From positions 1-64,000 of the forward strand of contig JAFTEV010000074.1 of assembly GCA_017453465.1 (NCBI GenBank): DNA of 64,000 nucleotides, written 5' to 3'. A program made the translations under genes and the position numbers. The notes under the pieces are model-generated. The model ran no database searches, had not been told where the DNA came from, and saw only the letters and a program-made list of their open reading frames with translations. This DNA comes from Bacteroidaceae bacterium (GTDB lineage: Bacteria > Bacteroidota > Bacteroidia > Bacteroidales > Bacteroidaceae). The stretch's first letter is position 1. Every line of letters begins with the position of its first letter. This document shows, in pieces, positions 43,182-52,129 of the stretch.

Positions 43182-44549
43182 ATGAGCACAAGACAAAAGC
43201 GTTACTTCCTCAGCGAGGAAGAAATCCCAACCCAGTGGTACAACATCCAGGCCGACATGGTGAACAAGCCACTGCCGCCTATCAATCCGGCCACAAAGCA
43301 GCCGCTGAAGCCTGAAGACCTGTTCCCCATCTTTGCCGAAGAACTGGCTCGCCAGGAGCTGGACCAAGAGCACGCCTGGATTGACATACCTGAGGAAGTG
43401 CGCGATATGTACAAATACTACCGCTCCACCCCACTCGTCCGCGCCTACGGACTGGAGAAGGCACTGGGCACACCGGCTCACATCTACTTCAAGAACGAGA
43501 GCGTATCGCCCGTGGGCAGTCACAAGCTGAACTCGGCCTTGGCACAGGCTTACTACTGCAAGCAGCAGGGCGTGACCAACGTCACAACCGAGACGGGCGC
43601 AGGCCAATGGGGAGCCGCACTGAGCTACGCTGCCCGCGTCTTCGGACTGGAGGCTGCCGTCTATCAGGTAAAAATCAGCTACGAGCAGAAGCCCTATCGC
43701 CGCAGCATCATGCAGACCTACGGCGCACAGGTGACGGCTTCGCCCTCGATGTCAACCCGTGCGGGCAAGGACATACTGACAAGGGATCCCAACAACCAAG
43801 GTTCGCTGGGCACAGCCATATCCGAAGCCATCGAACTGGCAGTCAATACGCCCAACTGCAAATATACACTGGGCAGCGTGCTGAGCCACGTCACCCTGCA
43901 CCAGACCATCATCGGCCTGGAAGCCGAAAAGCAGATGGAGAAGGCTGGCGAATATCCCGACATCGTGATTGGATGCTTTGGCGGCGGCAGCAACTTCGGC
44001 GGTGTGAGCTTCCCCTTCATGCGCCACAACATCCTGGAAGGCAAAAAGACACGTTTCATTGCAGCCGAACCAGCCAGCTGTCCCAAGCTGACACGCGGCG
44101 TGTTCCAGTACGACTTCGGCGACGTGGCTGGCTACACCCCACTGCTGCCTATGTACACCCTGGGCCACAACTTCATGCCGGCCAACATCCACGCTGGCGG
44201 TCTGCGCTACCACGGTGCGGGTGTCATCGTCAGCCAACTGCTGAAGGACAAACTTATGGAAGCCGTTGACATCAAGCAGCTTGAAAGCTTCGACGCGGGT
44301 GTGCTCTTCGCCAAGGCTGAAGGCATCATCCCCGCCCCGGAGAGCAGCCACGCCATTGCAGCCACCGTGCGCGAGGCCCTGAAGTGCAAAGAGACCGGCG
44401 AGGAGAAAGTCATCCTCTTCAACCTCTCAGGCCATGGACTCATCGACATGAGCGCATACGACCAGTATCTGGCTGGGAACCTCACCAACTATGAAGTCAC
44501 CGACGCTGATGTGCAGAAGAACATTGCACAGCTGGAGAAAGTAATCTAA
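43182..44549 (+). CDS. trpB: Tryptophan synthase beta chain, TrpB2 type
   Basis: 455 residues, longer than standard TrpB (about 395). It has an N-terminal extension (YFLSEEEIPTQWYNIQADM) and the TrpB2 forms of the active site: GSHKLNSALAQ with PLP lysine 115, ETGAGQWGAAL, and the phosphate loop GCFGGGSNFGGVSFPF. It joins indole and serine to make tryptophan. There is no trpA or other trp gene nearby, so it probably works as a stand-alone indole salvage enzyme. Confidence 0.93.
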   Translation: MSTRQKRYFLSEEEIPTQWYNIQADMVNKPLPPINPATKQPLKPEDLFPIFAEELARQELDQEHAWIDIPEEVRDMYKYYRSTPLVRAYGLEKALGTPAHIYFKNESVSPVGSHKLNSALAQAYYCKQQGVTNVTTETGAGQWGAALSYAARVFGLEAAVYQVKISYEQKPYRRSIMQTYGAQVTASPSMSTRAGKDILTRDPNNQGSLGTAISEAIELAVNTPNCKYTLGSVLSHVTLHQTIIGLEAEKQMEKAGEYPDIVIGCFGGGSNFGGVSFPFMRHNILEGKKTRFIAAEPASCPKLTRGVFQYDFGDVAGYTPLLPMYTLGHNFMPANIHAGGLRYHGAGVIVSQLLKDKLMEAVDIKQLESFDAGVLFAKAEGIIPAPESSHAIAATVREALKCKETGEEKVILFNLSGHGLIDMSAYDQYLAGNLTNYEVTDADVQKNIAQLEKVI

Positions 44550-44574
44550 GACCCGACACATCCTACACACATAG

Positions 44575-44610
44575 CTGGGGGCACACTTTGAAACACAAGT
44601 GCGCCCCCAG
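44575..44610 (+). terminator. Terminator after the trpB-like gene
   Basis: CTGGGGGCACACTTT - loop - AAGTGCGCCCCCAG forms a strong stem followed by TTTCG. The T run is short, so termination may be partial. Confidence 0.65.
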
Positions 44611-44611
44611 T

Positions 44612-44800
44612 TTCGTTGCGGTGGCAATGCAGTGGCGTTGCGGCGGGAAAGTTCTCTCCGTGCGGCGAGCGTGCAGTGCCGCTGCGGTGGGGAAGTTCTC
44701 CCGCTGCGGTGGCAATGCAGTGCAACAGAAGTGGGACAGTTCTCCGACGAAAACGAGAGAACTGTCCCACCACTTTGCCAGTGCAGTACTACTGCACGCT
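44612..44800. repeat. GC-rich word repeat (family GGCAATGCAGTG), locus 4
   Basis: Tandem words GCGGTGGCAATGCAGTGGCG, GGCGGGAAAGTTCTCTCCG, GTGCAGTGCCGCTGCGGTGG, GGAAGTTCTCCCGCTGCGG; ends with an inverted pair GTGGGACAGTTCTC / GAGAACTGTCCCAC. It is the longest and clearest locus, between convergent trpB and htrA. Confidence 0.65.
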
Positions 44801-44807
44801 GTCTGTA

Positions 44808-46364
44808 CTATTCACCCAGCTGGACAGCCTTGCTGACCTTGGTGCCGTCCTGTGTGACAGCCAGAATCCACATGGTCTGGTCATCGGTCTGCTGTGCCTG
44901 CTTGAAGGCAGTCTCCACATCGGCTACAGTCTTGATGTTCTGGCCGTTAATCTTCACAATAATGAGATCTTTCTCTATGCCTGCGTCGCGGAACTTGCCG
45001 TTCTTCACCGACTTCACCATAACGCCGCCCTGTATGCCCAAGTTCTTGCGAAGACCTTCGGGCACTTCCTTGAACTCTGCGCCGAGCACATCCATCGAGA
45101 GCGACTTCATAACCTTCGTGGTGCCCTTGGCGTTGCGGAAGGTGATGGTGGTCATCTTCTCATTCTTATTACGAATATATCCGATGGTGGCCTTATCGCC
45201 TGGGCGATACTTTGTAGTGGCTTCCTGCAGCTCGCTCATCTTGGTCACCTTCTTGCCGTCAACACTGACGATGATGTCGCCCTCCTTCAGTCCTGCGTCG
45301 GCAGCGGCTCCGTCTGCGCTGACTTCGGCTACATAGACACCTTCGTTTGTGCCGAAGTCGGCCTTGAACTTCTCGTCCTTGTGCTTCTGAGCGTCAATGT
45401 AGTCGTGCAGGGTCATGCCGCTCACGCCGAGCAGTGCACGCTGCACGGTGCCGTATTCCTTGAGGTCGGCCACAACCTTCTTCATGATGCTCACGGGAAT
45501 GGCAAATCCGTAGCCCGTGTAGGAGCCTGTCTCGCTGTAGAGCATGGCATTGATGCCAACCAGTTCGCCGCGTGCGTTGATGAGTGCACCGCCCGAATTG
45601 CCCCGGTTGATGGCTGCATCGGTCTGGATGAACGATTCTATGCCCTTGTTATTGGCCCCCAGGTTGCGTGCCTTGGCTGAAACAATGCCCGCAGTGACTG
45701 TGCTGGTGAGGTTGAATGGATTGCCCACGGCGAGCACCCACTCGCCCACCTTCAGCGCATCGCTGTCGCCAATGACCAGCGTAGGCAGTCCGGTGCCGTC
45801 AATCTTGATGAGAGCCAGGTCGGTATCGGGGTCTGTGCCGATGACCTTGGCTGTAAACTCGCGGTTGTCGTTCAGTGTAACGGTGATTTCGTTGGCCTGC
45901 TGCACCACGTGGTTATTGGTGACGATGTAGCCGTCACTGCTGATGAGCACGCCGCTACCAGCTCCTTCCTGCTTGGGAGTCTGCACCTGGCGACGCTGTG
46001 TACCACCGCGACCACGGCCAAAGAAGTCGCCGAAGAAGTCTTCAAAGGGGTCACGATACTCAATGGTGCGCGTTTCGCCGCCTATTACTACTTTAATATA
46101 TACGACAGCCTGGCATCCCTTCTCGGCAGCTTCGGTGAGGTCCACGGGCTGGGAAGGCATGACGGGCGAGGTTGACAGGGTCATCAGCTTGGGGTCGGCT
46201 GGGGCAGGTTCTCCGTAGAGTGCTTCCTGCACTTCCTGGCTGACCAGCTGGCGGTTTTGATTTCTTTGTACTACAGAAATGGCGAATGCGCCTGTAAGTC
46301 CCGAAACAACTGCCACGGTGGCAAGTGTTCCATAGAATCTTTTCATTGACTGTTTCATATTCAT
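44808..46364 (-). CDS. htrA: Periplasmic serine protease HtrA/DegP
   Basis: About 518 residues from the ATG at 46364 (ATGs at 46358 and 46346 are also possible). N-terminal signal or anchor (GTLATVAVVSGLTGAFAISV), a trypsin-like domain with His in IVTNNHVV, Asp in TDLALIKID and Ser in NRGNSGGALINARG, then two PDZ domains (GVYVAEVSADGAAADAGLKE and later GGVMVKSVKNGKFRDAGIEK). It degrades or refolds misfolded envelope proteins. A glycine/arginine-rich LA-loop-like insertion (FGDFFGRGRGGTQRRQ) is present. Confidence 0.95.
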   Translation of the reverse strand: MNMKQSMKRFYGTLATVAVVSGLTGAFAISVVQRNQNRQLVSQEVQEALYGEPAPADPKLMTLSTSPVMPSQPVDLTEAAEKGCQAVVYIKVVIGGETRTIEYRDPFEDFFGDFFGRGRGGTQRRQVQTPKQEGAGSGVLISSDGYIVTNNHVVQQANEITVTLNDNREFTAKVIGTDPDTDLALIKIDGTGLPTLVIGDSDALKVGEWVLAVGNPFNLTSTVTAGIVSAKARNLGANNKGIESFIQTDAAINRGNSGGALINARGELVGINAMLYSETGSYTGYGFAIPVSIMKKVVADLKEYGTVQRALLGVSGMTLHDYIDAQKHKDEKFKADFGTNEGVYVAEVSADGAAADAGLKEGDIIVSVDGKKVTKMSELQEATTKYRPGDKATIGYIRNKNEKMTTITFRNAKGTTKVMKSLSMDVLGAEFKEVPEGLRKNLGIQGGVMVKSVKNGKFRDAGIEKDLIIVKINGQNIKTVADVETAFKQAQQTDDQTMWILAVTQDGTKVSKAVQLGE

Positions 46365-46629
46365 AATTGGATTTAAATGATAACTCGTTTTTAGTTCTCT
46401 CAAAATGTTAAAATCGCCGATTCAATTAACTTTTCGGCGTTAAAATTACAACCGCCACAGTTTTCGGCAAAACATTTGGAACGGATTTTGTAAAGAAATT
46501 GAACTTGTTTAACACAAACAGGCAGGTGCTTAACGGTGGTTAAACTGTGAAGTTGCGAAATTCGCAACTAAATGTTGCCTTTTTCCCATCCCTGCAAATG
46601 TTAAAATGCAGGAGAATGCCATTGAAATG

Positions 46630-46661
46630 TTTGTACGCCTCGAATATTCTAATTATCTTTG
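46630..46661 (+). promoter_or_regulatory. Promoter of the 46684-47218 gene pair
   Basis: TTTG (46630-46633), 20-nt spacer, TATCTTTG (46654-46661): full consensus. It forces the start of the first gene to be the ATG at 46684. The remaining interval back to htrA (46365-46629) is AT-rich and shows nothing else. Confidence 0.75.
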
Positions 46662-46683
46662 CAGGGATTTTAAATGTAGTATC

Positions 46684-46911
46684 ATGGAAACAACCGACAA
46701 ACCTACATACAGCCCCCCAACGGAGCCAAGCAGCATGGCCAGCGAACCCGCGATGGACACGGGCTGGCCCGACGCGCTGGAATTCTTCGAGCGGCATTAT
46801 AATCCGAATGAGACGGTGGAGGATGCAATGAGTTGGGAAAATTTCATAAGTGACATGGATGACTTTTTTGAGAAACTGTTCAATGAAAAAGAAAGTCGTT
46901 CCATCGCCTGA
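46684..46911 (+). CDS. Small acidic protein, possible antitoxin of a TA-like pair
   Basis: 75 residues from METTDKPTYSPP. Very acidic in the second half (FFERHYNPNETVEDAMSWEN, SDMDDFFEKLFNEKES). No known fold recognised. It has its own consensus promoter and overlaps the next gene by 29 bp in another frame. The acidic small protein plus basic partner order is what an antitoxin-toxin pair looks like, but this is inference. Confidence 0.5.
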   Translation: METTDKPTYSPPTEPSSMASEPAMDTGWPDALEFFERHYNPNETVEDAMSWENFISDMDDFFEKLFNEKESRSIA

Positions 46912-47218
46912 GTTTATAGCCAGTTTCCAGGAGCTGGGTGCCATTTTAGTGGAAAGGGGGTACTTTTCCTCCTTGAACTATGCAAAGAGTTTCACGAGGG
47001 AATTAGCAGACTACATCAAAAAAAATGCAGCGTCCTCACCCAAACATCCTGCCCCACCCATTTTCAATCGTTATGGAAACCAGCTTCAATACTTTCTTTA
47101 CAACAGGAGTGCACAGACCACATGGTATATTTTCCTGGAAGAAACCGAAGACAAGTTCATCATAAAACACATCACAAACAGCCAGTTCTCAGGACAATAC
47201 TTTAACCAAGAAAACTAA
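46883..47218 (+). CDS. Small basic protein, possible toxin of a TA-like pair
   Basis: About 111 residues from MKKKVVPSPEFIASFQELGA. The C-terminal part (TTWYIFLEETEDKFIIKHIT then NSQFSGQYF) resembles the strand-loop-strand ending of some small RelE-like toxins in Bacteroidales, but I cannot align catalytic residues with confidence. An alternative is a phage-like or regulatory protein. It ends 25 nt before the beta-galactosidase gene. Confidence 0.5.
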   Translation: MKKKVVPSPEFIASFQELGAILVERGYFSSLNYAKSFTRELADYIKKNAASSPKHPAPPIFNRYGNQLQYFLYNRSAQTTWYIFLEETEDKFIIKHITNSQFSGQYFNQEN

Positions 47219-47243
47219 CTAAACATTTAATAATAATCCAACT

Positions 47244-49577
47244 ATGAAGAAACATCTTTTCTTAGCCCTGTTGCTCTCCCTGCTGGCCGCAGTGCCAGTG
47301 AGCGCACAAAAGGCCAAGGGAACGTTTGAAGCCGGTAAAGGCACGTTCCTGCTGAACGGCAAGCCCTTCGTCGTGAAGGCTGCCGAAGTACACTACCCAC
47401 GCATTCCGCGGCCCTACTGGGAGCACCGCATCAAGATGTGCAAGGCACTGGGCATGAACACCATTTGCATCTACGTGTTCTGGAACATCCACGAACAGCA
47501 GGAAGGCCAGTTCGACTTCACGGGCAACAATGACGTGGCTCAGTTTTGCCGCCTGGCACAGAAGAACGGCATGTACGTCATCGTGCGCCCAGGCCCATAC
47601 GTCTGCGCCGAATGGGAAATGGGCGGTCTGCCCTGGTGGTTGCTGAAGAAGAAGGACATTCGTCTGCGCGAGCAAGACCCTTACTTCATGGAGCGCGTGA
47701 AAATCTTTGAGGAGAAAGTGGGCGAACAGCTCAGCCCGCTGACCATTCAGAACGGCGGCCCCATCATCATGGTGCAGGTGGAGAACGAATATGGTTCGTA
47801 TGGCGAAGACAAGCCTTACGTCAGTGCCATACGCGACTGTCTGCGCGGCATCTACGGAGGGGAACTGGCCCTGTTCCAGTGCGACTGGTCGAGCAACTTC
47901 ACCAAGAACGGACTGGACGACCTTGTGTGGACGATGAACTTCGGCACGGGTGCCAACATCGACCAGCAGTTCCGCCGTCTGGGTGAACTCCGTCCCGATG
48001 CACCAAAGATGTGCTCCGAGTTTTGGTCGGGTTGGTTCGACAAGTGGGGCGCACGCCACGAGACCCGCCCTGCTAAAGACATGGTGGAAGGCATGGATGA
48101 AATGCTCTCGAAAGGCATCTCGTTCTCGCTCTACATGACCCACGGAGGCACTTCATTTGGCCACTGGGCTGGCGCGAACTCTCCCGGCTTCGCTCCCGAT
48201 GTGACCTCGTATGACTACGATGCACCCATCAACGAGTACGGACAAACCACGCCGAAGTTCTTTGAACTGCGCAAGATGATGGAGAAGTATCTGGACAAAG
48301 GCCAGAAAATGCCCGCCGTGCCCAAGGCTCCCATGCCAATCATCACAGTGCCGAAGTTTCAGCTGACAGAGTTCACACCGCTTATCAAAGGCTTAAGCAA
48401 TGTCGTCGTTACCCCGGAGCCGAAAACATTTGAAGAAATGGATTTAGGTTGGGGGACGATGGTTTACACGACGTTCTTGCCCGAAATCACATCACAGAGT
48501 GTGCTGAGCGGTGAGTTTCACGATTTCGCCCAAGTGTTCATCAATGGCAAATATATCGGCAAGATTGACCGCGTAAAAAACGAGAAGTCGCTAACGCTGC
48601 CCCCTGTGAAAAAGAACTCAGAACTCGTTATCGTCGTTGAAGCTATGGGACGTATCAATTTTGGACGTGCCATCAAGGATTTCAAAGGTATTGTAGGCGA
48701 TGTAACCATTACGGGCGAAATGGACAAATGCGAGGTGATTTGGAAGCCGAAAGCATGGGTGAACGTTCCTATCAATGATGAATATCAGACAGCAGTGGAA
48801 GCTTTCAATACCGATGTGCCTGTTACGATTAAAGGCGACCTCGCGAAGCCAGGCTACTACCGTGGCTACTTCAACCTCTCCAAGGTGGGCGACACATTCC
48901 TCAACTTCGAGACATGGGGCAAGGGTCAGGTCTATGTCAATGGTCACGCCATGGGCCGCATTTGGTCGATTGGCCCGCAACAAACTCTCTATGTGCCCGG
49001 ATGCTGGTTGAAGAAAGGCAAGAACGAAGTCATTGTCCTCGATGTAGTCGGTCCGAAAGAAGCCGTCGTTTGGGGACAGGACAAACCAGAACTCAATAAA
49101 CTCCAGTTGGAAAAGAGCAATAAGCACAACAACATCGGTGACAAGCCCGACCTCAACAGCGACACACCTGCTGCCCAAGGCCAGTTCCAGAGTGGCAACG
49201 GCTGGCAGACCGTGAAGTTCAATGCACCGAAGAAGGGCCGTCTGCTCTGCCTTGAAGCACTCAGCACACAGGCTGGCGATGATGTTGTGGCAGTAGCCGA
49301 AATCTATGCCTTAGGTGCTGACGGCAAGCGACTCAGTCGCGAACCATGGACCACCAAGTATGCCGACAGCGAGAACGAAAACGGCAACCACACAGGAGAC
49401 AAGATTTACGACCTGCAAGAGAGCACCTACTGGCAGACCGTCAAGGGTGCGGGCTTCCCCCACTTGCTCGTCATCGACCTTGGCTCGGAGCAGACCGTCA
49501 GCGGCATAGAATACTTGCCACGTGCCGAACAGGGCGCACCTGGCAGCGTGAAGAACTACAAGATTTACATTAAATAA
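47244..49577 (+). CDS. Glycoside hydrolase family 35 beta-galactosidase
   Basis: 777 residues, Sec signal (MKKHLFLALLLSLLAAVPVS). TIM barrel of GH35 with PRIPRPYWEHRIKMCKALGM and NTICIYVFWNIHEQQEGQFD; acid/base Glu in IMVQVENEYGSYGE, nucleophile Glu in MCSEFWSGWFDKWG. Two jelly-roll regions follow, and a C-terminal F5/8-type (discoidin-like) region ends the chain. It removes terminal beta-galactose from plant or host glycans in the periplasm. The second gene in line is a uronate isomerase, suggesting use of pectin-type or host glycans. Bases 48385-48790 are locally less GC-rich than the rest of the gene. Confidence 0.92.
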   Translation: MKKHLFLALLLSLLAAVPVSAQKAKGTFEAGKGTFLLNGKPFVVKAAEVHYPRIPRPYWEHRIKMCKALGMNTICIYVFWNIHEQQEGQFDFTGNNDVAQFCRLAQKNGMYVIVRPGPYVCAEWEMGGLPWWLLKKKDIRLREQDPYFMERVKIFEEKVGEQLSPLTIQNGGPIIMVQVENEYGSYGEDKPYVSAIRDCLRGIYGGELALFQCDWSSNFTKNGLDDLVWTMNFGTGANIDQQFRRLGELRPDAPKMCSEFWSGWFDKWGARHETRPAKDMVEGMDEMLSKGISFSLYMTHGGTSFGHWAGANSPGFAPDVTSYDYDAPINEYGQTTPKFFELRKMMEKYLDKGQKMPAVPKAPMPIITVPKFQLTEFTPLIKGLSNVVVTPEPKTFEEMDLGWGTMVYTTFLPEITSQSVLSGEFHDFAQVFINGKYIGKIDRVKNEKSLTLPPVKKNSELVIVVEAMGRINFGRAIKDFKGIVGDVTITGEMDKCEVIWKPKAWVNVPINDEYQTAVEAFNTDVPVTIKGDLAKPGYYRGYFNLSKVGDTFLNFETWGKGQVYVNGHAMGRIWSIGPQQTLYVPGCWLKKGKNEVIVLDVVGPKEAVVWGQDKPELNKLQLEKSNKHNNIGDKPDLNSDTPAAQGQFQSGNGWQTVKFNAPKKGRLLCLEALSTQAGDDVVAVAEIYALGADGKRLSREPWTTKYADSENENGNHTGDKIYDLQESTYWQTVKGAGFPHLLVIDLGSEQTVSGIEYLPRAEQGAPGSVKNYKIYIK

Positions 49578-49594
49578 CCCAAAACAACCTCACT

Positions 49595-51013
49595 ATGAAG
49601 ACCTTTATGGACGAAAACTTCTTGCTGCAAACCGAGACAGCACAGAAGCTCTACCACGAACATGCGGCTAAAATGCCCATCATCGACTACCACTGCCACC
49701 TCATTCCACAGATGGTGGCCGAGAACAAACGCTTTGAGTCCATCGCACAGATTTGGCTCATGGGCGACCACTATAAGTGGCGTGCCATGCGCTCAAACGG
49801 CGTGGCTGAACGCTTCTGCACAGGCAAGGACACAACCGACTGGGAGAAGTTTGAGAAATGGGCCGAAACTGTGCCCTACACCTTCCGCAACCCGCTCTAC
49901 CACTGGACACACCTGGAGCTGAAGACTGCCTTCGGCATCACCGAAACGCTCAATCCGCAGAATGCACGCAAGATCTACGACCAGTGCAACGACCTCATCA
50001 AGAACGACCCGAAGTTTACGCCACGCGGCTTGATGGAGCACTACAACGTGAAGATTGTCTGCACCACCGACGACCCCGTTGACACCCTGGAGTGGCACAA
50101 GCAAGTAGCTGCCGACCCAACCATGAAGACCCGTATGCTTCCCGCTTGGCGACCCGACAAGGCCATGGCTGTAGAGGTGCCCGAAAACTTCCGTGCCTAC
50201 GTGGAACTGCTCAGCGAGCGCAGCGGCATCAGCATCAGCTCGTTCAACGACTTCATCGACGCACTGCAAAATCGCCACGACTTCTTTGCCTCAATGGGCT
50301 GCAAACTCTCCGACCACGGCATAGAGGAATTTTACGCCGAAGACTACACCGACGCAGAAATCTCTGCTATATTTAATAAAGTATATGGCGGCACAGCCCT
50401 CACGCAGGAAGAAATTCTCAAGTTCAAGTCGGCCATGATGTACATCTTTGCCGTGCAGGATGCCATTGCTGGCTGGGCACAGCAATTCCACTACGGAGCC
50501 ATTCGCGACAACAATACCAAGATGTTCCGTCAGCTCGGCCCCGACACCGGCTTCGACTCCATCGGCGAGTTTAACACAGCCAAGAAGTGCTCCAAGTTCC
50601 TCAATCGACTCAACATGGAAGACCACCTGGCCAAGACCATCCTCTATAACCTCAACCCCTGCGCCAACGAAGTGCTGGCCACCATGCTCGGCAACTTCCA
50701 GGACGGTTCGTGTCCAGGCAAGATTCAGTGGGGTTCAGGCTGGTGGTTCCTCGACCAGAAGGACGGAATGCAGAAGCAGATGAACGCCCTCAGTGTTCTC
50801 GGCCTCCTGAGCCGCTTCGTCGGAATGCTTACCGACAGCCGCTCTTTCCTCTCCTACCCCCGTCACGAATACTTCCGCCGCATCCTCTGCAACCTTGTCG
50901 GCACCGACATCGAGAACGGCGAAGTCCCCTACACGGGCTACGAGCAGGAGCGTATGAACCAGATGATTGAAGACATCTGCTACAACAACGCACTGAACTA
51001 CTTCCAGTTCTAA
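49595..51013 (+). CDS. uxaC: Glucuronate (uronate) isomerase
   Basis: 472 residues of the UxaC amidohydrolase-like barrel. PIIDYHCHLIPQMVAENKRF gives the metal HxH, VKIVCTTDDPVDTLEWHKQV the second strand motif, and MLTDSRSFLSYPRHEYFRRI the C-terminal signature. It converts glucuronate to fructuronate, or galacturonate to tagaturonate. It lies 17 nt after the GH35 gene. No uxuA/uxuB is near. Confidence 0.95.
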   Translation: MKTFMDENFLLQTETAQKLYHEHAAKMPIIDYHCHLIPQMVAENKRFESIAQIWLMGDHYKWRAMRSNGVAERFCTGKDTTDWEKFEKWAETVPYTFRNPLYHWTHLELKTAFGITETLNPQNARKIYDQCNDLIKNDPKFTPRGLMEHYNVKIVCTTDDPVDTLEWHKQVAADPTMKTRMLPAWRPDKAMAVEVPENFRAYVELLSERSGISISSFNDFIDALQNRHDFFASMGCKLSDHGIEEFYAEDYTDAEISAIFNKVYGGTALTQEEILKFKSAMMYIFAVQDAIAGWAQQFHYGAIRDNNTKMFRQLGPDTGFDSIGEFNTAKKCSKFLNRLNMEDHLAKTILYNLNPCANEVLATMLGNFQDGSCPGKIQWGSGWWFLDQKDGMQKQMNALSVLGLLSRFVGMLTDSRSFLSYPRHEYFRRILCNLVGTDIENGEVPYTGYEQERMNQMIEDICYNNALNYFQF

Positions 51014-51053
51014 CAAGTGAAAATAAAAAAATGGAAAGTTAAAATGTTTTGTC

Positions 51054-51166
51054 GGAGTTAAGGAGTTAAAGGAGTTAAGGAGTTATGCCAATACAAAATG
51101 TCAGTAACGGCAAAACTTCTGTCCAAAGGACGAGCGAAGCGATAACTCCTTAACTCTTTAACTCCC
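51054..51166. repeat. Inverted repeat of GGAGTTAAGGAGTTAA words
   Basis: The left arm (51054-51085; three GGAGTTAA words) pairs with the right arm (51142-51165). The loop holds AGCGAAGCGATAAC, which occurs in inverted form (GTTATCGCTTCGCT) at 52025-52038. It probably folds downstream of uxaC. Confidence 0.7.
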
Positions 51167-51208
51167 ATTTCAACTTTTACTTCTAAAATTCAATTATTCC
51201 CCTCCCCC

Positions 51209-51475
51209 ATGTTTCATCTGAAACTCACCGTCAGCCATTTGCACCAAACCAATGCTCTCGACATATTGGCAGACTTCATTGCCACCCATCGGACAAAATA
51301 CTCCATCCAAGAGGGCGAACATTCCGCTGCCGCTGCATCTGAGGCCGAAGCCATCATTGCCGTTCCCTTTTCTGCCCGCGAATCCATCCGCATCGACTTC
51401 AACATCTATGCAGCCCAGTTTGAAAGCGAACACCCCGAAGAGCCAGATGTGTATTTCAGAATGGAAAGTTTATAA
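51209..51475 (+). CDS. Hypothetical small protein (88 aa)
   Basis: MFHLKLTVSHLHQTNALDIL opens a mixed alpha/beta sequence ending with DVYFRMESL. I do not recognise it. It lacks a visible promoter and ribosome site, though leaderless or weak sites are normal here. It sits between two repeat blocks. Confidence 0.4.
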   Translation: MFHLKLTVSHLHQTNALDILADFIATHRTKYSIQEGEHSAAAASEAEAIIAVPFSARESIRIDFNIYAAQFESEHPEEPDVYFRMESL

Positions 51476-51495
51476 AAAAATCAAAAGAAAAAAAA

Positions 51496-51975
51496 ATGAA
51501 AAAGATGAAAAAGATGATGAACTGGCTGTTTGCAGCTACACTCGTAGCTGGCAGCCTGAATGCGCTGACCTCATGCAATAAGGCTAACGCTAACGACAAA
51601 GAAGACCTTCCGAAGGTTGAGTCAACTGAACTGATTCGCACCAGCCAGAGCTGGGACGGCGTGGAACTGCCCGACTATCTGCAGGGTCGCCCCGAACTGG
51701 TGGCTGTGAAGTATGTGTTCCCGGCTGGCCAGAAACTGGGCTGGCACCATCATCCAGTGATGAACTACGGTGTGCTCATCCAGGGCGAACTGACCATCAT
51801 TGGAAAGGACGGAAAGGAGAAAGTTGTCCACGAGGGCGAAGCCGTTGTAGAAATGGTCAACACCATTCACCACGGCGAGAACAGAGGCTCGAAGCCTGTC
51901 ATCCTCTATATGTTCTACCTCTCGCAGAAGGATCTGCCACTGGCTGTGCAGCATCCTGAAATTCCTTTGGAATAG
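51496..51975 (+). CDS. Periplasmic cupin lipoprotein
   Basis: 159 residues. The signal ends at NALTSCNK, so it is a likely lipoprotein. Single cupin barrel with GQKLGWHHHPVMNYGVLIQG and then MVNTIHHGENRGSKPV, giving the metal histidines and glutamate. Small exported cupins of this kind have no common assigned substrate. Repeat blocks lie on both sides. Confidence 0.8.
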   Translation: MKKMKKMMNWLFAATLVAGSLNALTSCNKANANDKEDLPKVESTELIRTSQSWDGVELPDYLQGRPELVAVKYVFPAGQKLGWHHHPVMNYGVLIQGELTIIGKDGKEKVVHEGEAVVEMVNTIHHGENRGSKPVILYMFYLSQKDLPLAVQHPEIPLE

Positions 51976-51994
51976 AAGAAGATCTAATCGAATA

Positions 51995-52127
51995 GAAGGG
52001 AAGTTAAAGGGGAGTTAAAAGGTAGTTATCGCTTCGCTTGGAAGTTAAAGGGTCAATACTGAAACTTCTGATTCGTCCCTTTAACTTCCTTTCATTTTCC
52101 TCTTAACTTCTCTTTAACTTCCCTTTC
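51995..52127. repeat. Inverted repeat of GGAAGTTAAAG words
   Basis: GAAGGGAAGTTAAAG on the left and CTTTAACTTCCCTTTC on the right, with more AACTTC/GAAGTT words between, and the GTTATCGCTTCGCT string shared (inverted) with the block at 51054-51166. It lies between convergent genes and may end both transcripts. Confidence 0.65.
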
Positions 52128-52129
52128 TT

